47,098 nucleotides of DNA from Muribaculaceae bacterium (GTDB lineage: Bacteria; Bacillota; Clostridia; Lachnospirales; Lachnospiraceae). Below are positions 42,489-47,098 of this stretch, piece after piece (position 1 is the first letter of the stretch; every line of letters starts with the position of its first letter). The notes below the pieces were generated by a model. It was not told where the DNA came from, ran no database searches, and was given only the letters and a program-made list of their open reading frames with translations. The DNA lies in contig JAMPHJ010000007.1 of NCBI GenBank assembly GCA_023663465.1, positions 1-47,098 of the forward strand, written 5' to 3'. Both the position numbers and the translations under genes were made by a program.

Positions 42489-43289
42489 GTGTATTACAAA
42501 GTATATATTGACAGGGTATTTTTCATTCAATTCGTAATGAATCTGTATCTGTTATCCATAACGGGGAAAATTCTAAAGTGTACTGCCACGCATGGAAGAA
42601 TTGTATCCGGGGCTGCCTTGGGCGCCGGCATGAGTTGTCTGATTATGCTGCTGCCGTTTGGGAATATGAGAGTGCGGCTGTTTTTTGGAGTGATACCTGT
42701 CAGTATGTCAATGATTCGCGTTGTCTTTGCAGTAAAAAAGCCGGAGTTTCTTCTAAAATGCTCTATCGTCATGGGGCTTTGCGGATTTTTCTTTGGCAGC
42801 GTCATGCAATGGCTGGTTGGATTTTTCTTAAAAGAGGGGCGTTATGGTCTCTGGATTTATGCTTTCTTAGGGCTTTGCGGTTATGGTTTTTTGCGGTTTC
42901 TGATTGGAAAGCTGCAAAAAAGAGAGGAAGAGACTCTGAAAGAAATCCGTATTCCCATAGAAGGAAAGAATATCCGCATGAAAGCGCTTTTAGATACGGG
43001 CAATCACTTATACGAACCCGTCAGCGGCGCGCCGGTATGTATTATCAGCGAAAGCGCGGCAAAAGAGGTGCAGGCATATTTGATTCCAGAGCATTACCAT
43101 GCCATTCCTTACCAGAGCGTCGGCAAGAAGCGGGGAGTTTTAGACGCTTATGAACTGCCGGAGCTTGTGATAGAAGAATCCTACCGGGAAATAAGCTGCA
43201 AGCGCGTCGTGATTGCGATTTGTAATACGGGAATATCAAAAGATGGCGTTTATCAGATGATATTGCATCCTGCGTTAATAGAAAACTAG
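42489..43289 (+). CDS. spoIIGA: Sigma-E processing aspartic peptidase SpoIIGA
   Basis: A 266-residue membrane protease that cleaves pro-sigma-E in the mother cell. Five or so hydrophobic helices fill the N-terminal half (about 8-140). The C-terminal protease domain has the aspartic motif LLDTGNHLYEP with Asp169-Thr-Gly, followed by SGAPVCIIS. GTG 42489 is chosen because AGGAGGTGG lies 5-6 bases before it; a longer frame would start upstream of the promoter. It is 24 bp before sigE, the conserved pairing. Confidence 0.94.
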   Translation: MYYKVYIDRVFFIQFVMNLYLLSITGKILKCTATHGRIVSGAALGAGMSCLIMLLPFGNMRVRLFFGVIPVSMSMIRVVFAVKKPEFLLKCSIVMGLCGFFFGSVMQWLVGFFLKEGRYGLWIYAFLGLCGYGFLRFLIGKLQKREEETLKEIRIPIEGKNIRMKALLDTGNHLYEPVSGAPVCIISESAAKEVQAYLIPEHYHAIPYQSVGKKRGVLDAYELPELVIEESYREISCKRVVIAICNTGISKDGVYQMILHPALIEN

Positions 43290-43313
43290 GAAAGAAAACT
43301 AGGAGGAAAAAAT

Positions 43314-44054
43314 ATGGTTTTTAAAGTGGCAATTCCCGGAAAAGTACAGTTTAAGATGGTGCGTAAAGACACAAGGTTTTTGATGCACAGACAGGGAGAT
43401 ATCCATTACATAGGCGGAACGGAAGTCCTGCCCCCGCCCTTGGAAGTAGAGAAGGAAAATGAAATTATCGGAGACCTCGGAACGGAATATGAGGACGAGG
43501 CAAAGGCGCTTTTGATTGAACACAATCTGCGTCTTGTCGTGTACATAGCCAAGAAATTTGATAATACCGGAGTCGGCGTGGAGGATTTAATATCCATCGG
43601 GACAATCGGACTGATAAAATCAATCAATACATTTAATCCAGAGAAAAATATTAAACTGGCGACTTATGCTTCCCGTTGTATCGAAAATGAGATTCTCATG
43701 TATTTGAGGCGTAACAGTAAGCATAAAATGGAAGTTTCCATCGATGAACCGTTAAATGTGGACTGGGACGGAAACGAATTACTCTTGTCCGATATTCTGG
43801 GGACGGACGAGGACGTCATTTATCAGAATATCGAGAGTGAGGTGGAAAGAAAACTGTTAATTAAGGCAATTTCCAAGCTTTCCGACAGGGAGCAGACGAT
43901 TATCAAACTGCGTTTCGGGCTGGGAAATGTGGACGGTAAAGAGCTGACCCAGAAGGAAGTAGCGGAACTGCTTGGGATTTCGCAGTCTTATATTTCCAGA
44001 TTGGAAAAGAAAATCATGCGGAGATTGAAAAAAGAAATCCTGCGGGAAACATAA
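43314..44054 (+). CDS. sigE: Pro-sigma-E, early mother-cell sigma factor
   Basis: A 246-residue sigma-70-family factor. The N-terminal pro-sequence ends at H31-Y32IGG, aligned with the known Bacillus cut before YIGG. Region 2 follows ([39 protein letters not shown]) and region 4 ([33 protein letters not shown]). AGGAGG precedes the ATG. SpoIIGA activates it after asymmetric division. A strong terminator follows. Confidence 0.97.
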   Translation: MVFKVAIPGKVQFKMVRKDTRFLMHRQGDIHYIGGTEVLPPPLEVEKENEIIGDLGTEYEDEAKALLIEHNLRLVVYIAKKFDNTGVGVEDLISIGTIGLIKSINTFNPEKNIKLATYASRCIENEILMYLRRNSKHKMEVSIDEPLNVDWDGNELLLSDILGTDEDVIYQNIESEVERKLLIKAISKLSDREQTIIKLRFGLGNVDGKELTQKEVAELLGISQSYISRLEKKIMRRLKKEILRET

Positions 44055-44060
44055 AAAAGG

Positions 44061-44105
44061 AAAAAGCAATCGAGTATTGTCATATATTCGATTGCTTTTT
44101 GCTTT
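44061..44105 (+). terminator. Terminator after sigE
   Basis: AAAAAGCAATCGA (44061-44073) and TCGATTGCTTTTT (44088-44100) form a perfect 13-bp stem with a 14-base loop, followed by GCTTT. Its 3' arm also contains the -35 box of the next gene. Confidence 0.9.
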
Positions 44106-44120
44106 AGAAAAAAGTATAAT
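44092..44120 (+). promoter_or_regulatory. Promoter of the HD-GYP response regulator
   Basis: TTGCTT (44092-44097), exactly 17 bp, TATAAT (44115-44120). The -35 is embedded in the 3' arm of the sigE terminator. Confidence 0.7.
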
Positions 44121-44151
44121 AATCTTAAAAGCACGATTGCGGGGATGTAAT

Positions 44152-46170
44152 ATGGGGACAATGAAGACGATTTTGATTGTGGACGACGATAGAGTGAACC
44201 TGGTAATGGCGCAGAATCTGCTGCGCGCCGAGTATAAAGTAATCGGGGTCAATTCTGGCAGGCAGGCGTTTAAATATCTGGAAAAATATAAACCGGATTT
44301 GATTCTGCTGGATATTTTTATGCCGGAAATCGGCGGCTTTGATGTGATGAAGGTATTACAGGAGCACAAGGAATGGAGTAAGATACCGGTTATTTTCCTG
44401 ACGGCGGACAGAAAGACGGAAACCGAGGCGAAGTGTTTCCAGATGGGCGCGTATGATTTTATTACGAAGCCTTTTGAACCGATGATTATGTTAAACCGTG
44501 TCCGTCGTTCCATCGAGCTGGACGGTTACAGGAAAGATTTGCAGCAGCAGTTAGACGAGAAGACAAGGGAAGTTGAGCTTGTGACGATACAGGCGATTAC
44601 GACTGTGGCGAATACCATCGACGCCAAGGACGATTATACGAAAGGACATTCCATCCGGGTCGCTTATTATTCGGAAGCGCTGGCGCGGAAAATCGGCTGG
44701 TCCGAGGAAGATGTGCAGAATATCCATTATGTGGCGCTGTTGCATGATATCGGAAAAATCGGCGTGCCGGATTCTGTGCTGAACAAGCCTTTTAAGCTGA
44801 CAGACGTGGAGTTTGAACTGATTAAAAACCATACGGTGATGGGCGCAGAAATTTTAAAGGACATCAAAATGTTCAAAAATGTCAGCGTCGGCGCGAAATA
44901 CCATCATGAGCGGTACGACGGACGGGGATACCCGAACGGTCTGAAGGGAGAAGAAATCCCGCTTGTAGCAAGGATTATCGGCATTGTGGATTCTTATGAT
45001 GCGATGGCGAGCAACCGGGTATACCGCAAGCGGTTACAGGATGAGACGGTAAAACAAGAGCTGATTAAGGGAAGGGGGACGCAGTTTGACCCTTACCTTG
45101 TGGATCAGTTTATGGAGCTGTTGGAAGAAGGAAACCTGCAGAAGAATATTCCGAAAGAAGATATGGTTATGCCGATTTTCAACAGCAATAAGATTTATGG
45201 CGGCATTACGAAAGAGGAAATCGGTCTGGATTCCAAGCTGGATTATCTGACAGGACTGCTTGGCAGGGAACAGGGAGAAAAAGAGATTACCGAGAGTCTG
45301 CGCAATGGCAGTGGCTGTGTGATGATTCTGGATGTGGATAATTTTGGGCGTATCAATGAGCAGCACGGACATCTGGCGGGCGATTATGTATTGAAAATGA
45401 CAGCGGATATCTTAAAAGATGTTTCCGAGAAAGACATTGTCTGCCGGGTCGGCGGGGATAAATTTTTGTATTATGTGGAAGGTATCAGCAGACAGGATGA
45501 TGCGGTTAAGAAGGTAGAGCAGATTTTAGCCATATTTGATGAGAAGAAAAAAGAAATCAACGCTTTACAGGACATCACGCTTTCCGTGGGAATCAGTTTA
45601 TTCGGTGTGGACGGCGGCGATTTTGCGGAGCTTACGCGGAAGGCGGATAAGGCGTTATACCATGTGAAACATAGCGAGGGGCAGGAACGCTACCTCTTCT
45701 ATCAGAGCGCCAATATGCTGAAAACGATGGAAGATACGAAGATAGATTTAAACAGGCTGGTCGATATGATAGAAAACAGGCAGTCCTATCAGGGAGCCTT
45801 CCAGATTGATTATGAAGAGTTTGGGCGGATTTATGATTTTGTCGTACATTTTTCCCAGCGGAATAAGCAGGAAGTACAGCTGATTCTCTTTACGCTGTTT
45901 TCCGCGGATGGAAGCGATATTAAATTAGGACAGATGGAACAGGCGATGCAGTGTATGGAACAGGCGATTATTAAGTCGCTGCGCGGCGTGGACGTGGGGA
46001 CCCGCTACAGCAGTTCCCAGTTTCTGGTTGTCCTGGTGGGCGCGGAGCGCAATGATATCCGCATCGTCACCGACAGAATCGTGCAAAATTACTTCAAATT
46101 ATATGGAAACCGCGATATTACTTTAGCGTATGACATTGCTAATTTGCAGAGCGGCAAGGATTCTATCTGA
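44152..46170 (+). CDS. Response regulator with HD-GYP and degenerate GGDEF domains
   Basis: A 672-residue cytoplasmic signalling protein. Residues 1-125 are a receiver domain (acidic pocket DDD 11-13, phosphorylation site Asp54 in LLDIFMP, ITKPF near 104). A short coiled coil leads to an HD-GYP phosphodiesterase (HD at 198-199, HHERYDGRGYPNG ending near 264), which would hydrolyse cyclic di-GMP. Next is a GGDEF domain (about 365-510) whose signature reads GGDKF at 434-438, so cyclase activity is doubtful. The last 130 residues resemble a further degenerate GGDEF-like fold. No partner kinase is adjacent. ATG 44152 has GGGGATG upstream; an ATG at 44161 is possible. Confidence 0.9.
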   Translation: MGTMKTILIVDDDRVNLVMAQNLLRAEYKVIGVNSGRQAFKYLEKYKPDLILLDIFMPEIGGFDVMKVLQEHKEWSKIPVIFLTADRKTETEAKCFQMGAYDFITKPFEPMIMLNRVRRSIELDGYRKDLQQQLDEKTREVELVTIQAITTVANTIDAKDDYTKGHSIRVAYYSEALARKIGWSEEDVQNIHYVALLHDIGKIGVPDSVLNKPFKLTDVEFELIKNHTVMGAEILKDIKMFKNVSVGAKYHHERYDGRGYPNGLKGEEIPLVARIIGIVDSYDAMASNRVYRKRLQDETVKQELIKGRGTQFDPYLVDQFMELLEEGNLQKNIPKEDMVMPIFNSNKIYGGITKEEIGLDSKLDYLTGLLGREQGEKEITESLRNGSGCVMILDVDNFGRINEQHGHLAGDYVLKMTADILKDVSEKDIVCRVGGDKFLYYVEGISRQDDAVKKVEQILAIFDEKKKEINALQDITLSVGISLFGVDGGDFAELTRKADKALYHVKHSEGQERYLFYQSANMLKTMEDTKIDLNRLVDMIENRQSYQGAFQIDYEEFGRIYDFVVHFSQRNKQEVQLILFTLFSADGSDIKLGQMEQAMQCMEQAIIKSLRGVDVGTRYSSSQFLVVLVGAERNDIRIVTDRIVQNYFKLYGNRDITLAYDIANLQSGKDSI

Positions 46171-46198
46171 CGTCTTTTCAGGCTGTCAGATAGTTTTT
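46163..46198. terminator. Terminator between the response regulator and sigG
   Basis: CTATCTGAC (46163-46171) pairs with GTCAGATAG (46185-46193) as a perfect 9-bp stem, followed by TTTTT. It overlaps the stop codons of both convergent genes and has a T tract only for the forward transcript. Confidence 0.8.
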
Positions 46199-46676
46199 CA
46201 TGGTTTTGAGCGCGTTTTTTTCCAGACGGGATACCTGTGCCTGGGAAATGCCGATTTTTTCGGCGACTTCCATCTGGGTTTTTCCCTCGAAAAAACGCAG
46301 CGTTATGATTTCGTGTTCTCTTTCAGAGAGCTTTTTCATGGCTTCGCTTAAAGAGATATGTTCGACCCAGACCTCTTCTTTATTTTTCTTATCGCTGATT
46401 TGGTCCATGACATAGAGGGTATCGCCGCCGTCCGTATAGATGGGTTCGTAAAGGCTCATGGGACTCTGGATGGCGTCTAAGGCATAGACGATATCTTCTT
46501 TGGCGATACCGATTTCATCGGCAATTTCATTGATGGTAGGTTCCTGGGAGTTTTTGCGCGTCAGATTTTCTTTGGCATAGATTGCCTTGTAGGCGGTGTC
46601 TTTGAGGGAGCGGGAAACCCGGATACTATTGGAATCCCGCAGATAGCGGCGGATCTCGCCGATAATCATCGGAATG
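46178..46676 (-). pseudogene. sigG: sigG, forespore sigma factor, 3' part only (interrupted)
   Basis: The frame encodes about 166 residues of sigma-G from PMIIGEIRRYLRD (end of region 2) through region 3 to region 4 (SEREHEIITLRFFEGKTQME, EKIGISQAQVSRLEKNALK). DGGDTLYVMDQ is typical of sigma-G rather than sigma-F or sigma-K. Full-length SigG is about 257 residues, so roughly 88 N-terminal residues, including the core-binding part of region 2, are missing. Similarity stops near 46676, where AT-rich unrelated DNA begins; the frame runs on to 46726 with no ribosome binding site. It is convergent with the preceding gene and opposite in strand to sigE. Confidence 0.9.
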
Positions 46677-47098
46677 AATGTATCTTGTCGAAAAGACAGG
46701 GGATTATACCTATGACAAGAAAACAAGCAATTTCACAAGCGATTCAGATATTATCTCAAGACAGCAATAATAATGTGATAATAGAAAAATTGCAGGATAT
46801 TTTAGATGAGATACCATTATCATCATGGACAGAGAAATCTATTATTGATGCTATTGAAAATTATGCTATTGAACATAATAATATATTACCACACACAAAG
46901 GAATTAACAACAGAAAATTCTTTACCAAGTAATACAGTAATATATAATAAATTTGGGATTTCCTCAATAAATGTTTTTTATCAAAAATATCTTTCTAAAT
47001 ATATTATAGAATATAACAGTAGTTCTCCTTACAGTAATCAAGATTATAGTTATTTTTTAGAAACTTTTATTAAAAATTATTTGCGGATAAAAAAGGAA
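46676..47098. mobile_element. End of an AT-rich element inserted in sigG (partial)
   Basis: From about 46676 the DNA is unlike sigG and very AT-rich: 44 of 180 bases are G or C in 46801-46980, against 33 of 60 in a sampled stretch at 45001-45060. The junction is inside a conserved gene. A short inverted repeat (TGTC GAAAA GACA, 46687-46699) lies 10-25 bases into the element, as might be seen at a recombinase site. No recombinase gene is in view, and the other end is outside the window. Prophage, integrative element or skin-like element remain open. Confidence 0.7.
46712..47098 (+). CDS. Unrecognised gene at the edge of the inserted element (5' part, runs off the window)
   Basis: An open frame of 129 codons without stop to the window end. 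It starts at ATG 46712 with CAGGGGAT about 8 bases upstream, only some 35 bases from the sigG junction. The product begins MTRKQAISQAIQILSQ and continues with EKLQDILDEIPLSSWTEKSI and a tract rich in Asn, Tyr, Ile and Ser. The helix-rich N-terminus could be DNA-binding, and the type recalls small cargo proteins next to recombinase sites in clostridial elements, but no family is claimed. It reads away from sigG and its codon use is strongly A/T-ended. Confidence 0.7.
   Translation, partial: MTRKQAISQAIQILSQDSNNNVIIEKLQDILDEIPLSSWTEKSIIDAIENYAIEHNNILPHTKELTTENSLPSNTVIYNKFGISSINVFYQKYLSKYIIEYNSSSPYSNQDYSYFLETFIKNYLRIKKE

Noticed and set aside
46178..46676. sigK interrupted by a classical skin element
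   Set aside because: The retained part reads as sigma-G (GGDTLYVMDQ, FFEGKTQMEVA, location near sigE), not sigma-K.

Overview
The window looks like a chromosomal segment of a spore-forming, Gram-positive member of the Clostridia, most likely Lachnospiraceae. The evidence is the gene order: priA-def-fmt-yugP-rsmB-rlmN-prpC-prkC-rsgA, an mraZ-led division and cell-wall (dcw) cluster ending in ftsZ, and spoIIGA-sigE. A DNPR-type (meso-diaminopimelate) MurE, maltodextrin import genes without their own ATPase, and good AGGAGG-like ribosome binding sites fit this. The species cannot be named from the sequence alone.

Layout. (1) 1-2983: the 3' end of a probable tmRNA, recJ, and a PfkB-family sugar-phosphate kinase closed by a strong terminator. 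(2) 2984-15659: a repeat-bearing leader, murE, then a co-directional housekeeping run from priA to the prpC/prkC phosphatase-kinase pair and the ribosome GTPase rsgA. (3) 15660-26284: an accessory block. It holds a reverse-strand TetR-acetyltransferase fusion with its own operators, a VapBC-like toxin-antitoxin pair, and a maltodextrin locus: a membrane-anchored protein with three starch-binding modules, a binding lipoprotein, two permeases, a cytoplasmic GH13 enzyme and a LacI regulator. A membrane acyltransferase follows. (4) 26285-28661: ychF and lgt. (5) 28662-42383: mraZ, rsmH, ftsL, two class B PBPs, mraY, murD, ftsW/spoVE, murA, ftsQ/divIB and ftsZ. (6) 42384-46198: spoIIGA-sigE and a REC/HD-GYP/GGDEF signalling protein. 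(7) 46178-47098: the 3' two thirds of sigG on the reverse strand, cut off abruptly by AT-rich foreign DNA carrying the start of an unrecognised gene that runs off the window.

How the parts fit. Regions 2 and 5 cover peptidoglycan precursor synthesis (MurE, MurD, MurA, MraY), septal synthesis (FtsL, PBPs, FtsW, DivIB, FtsZ) and its likely control by PrkC/PrpC and MraZ. Region 6 is the mother-cell sigma-E module. The broken sigG implies that forespore development is blocked or depends on removal of an inserted element. Region 3 is a capture-import-hydrolysis route for starch fragments.

The most striking points are: the interrupted sigG; the TetR-acetyltransferase fusion that keeps a near-perfect internal ribosome binding site; the catalysis-free triple starch-binding surface protein; four MraZ-type boxes at exact 10-bp spacing; and several structured or repeated intergenic segments.
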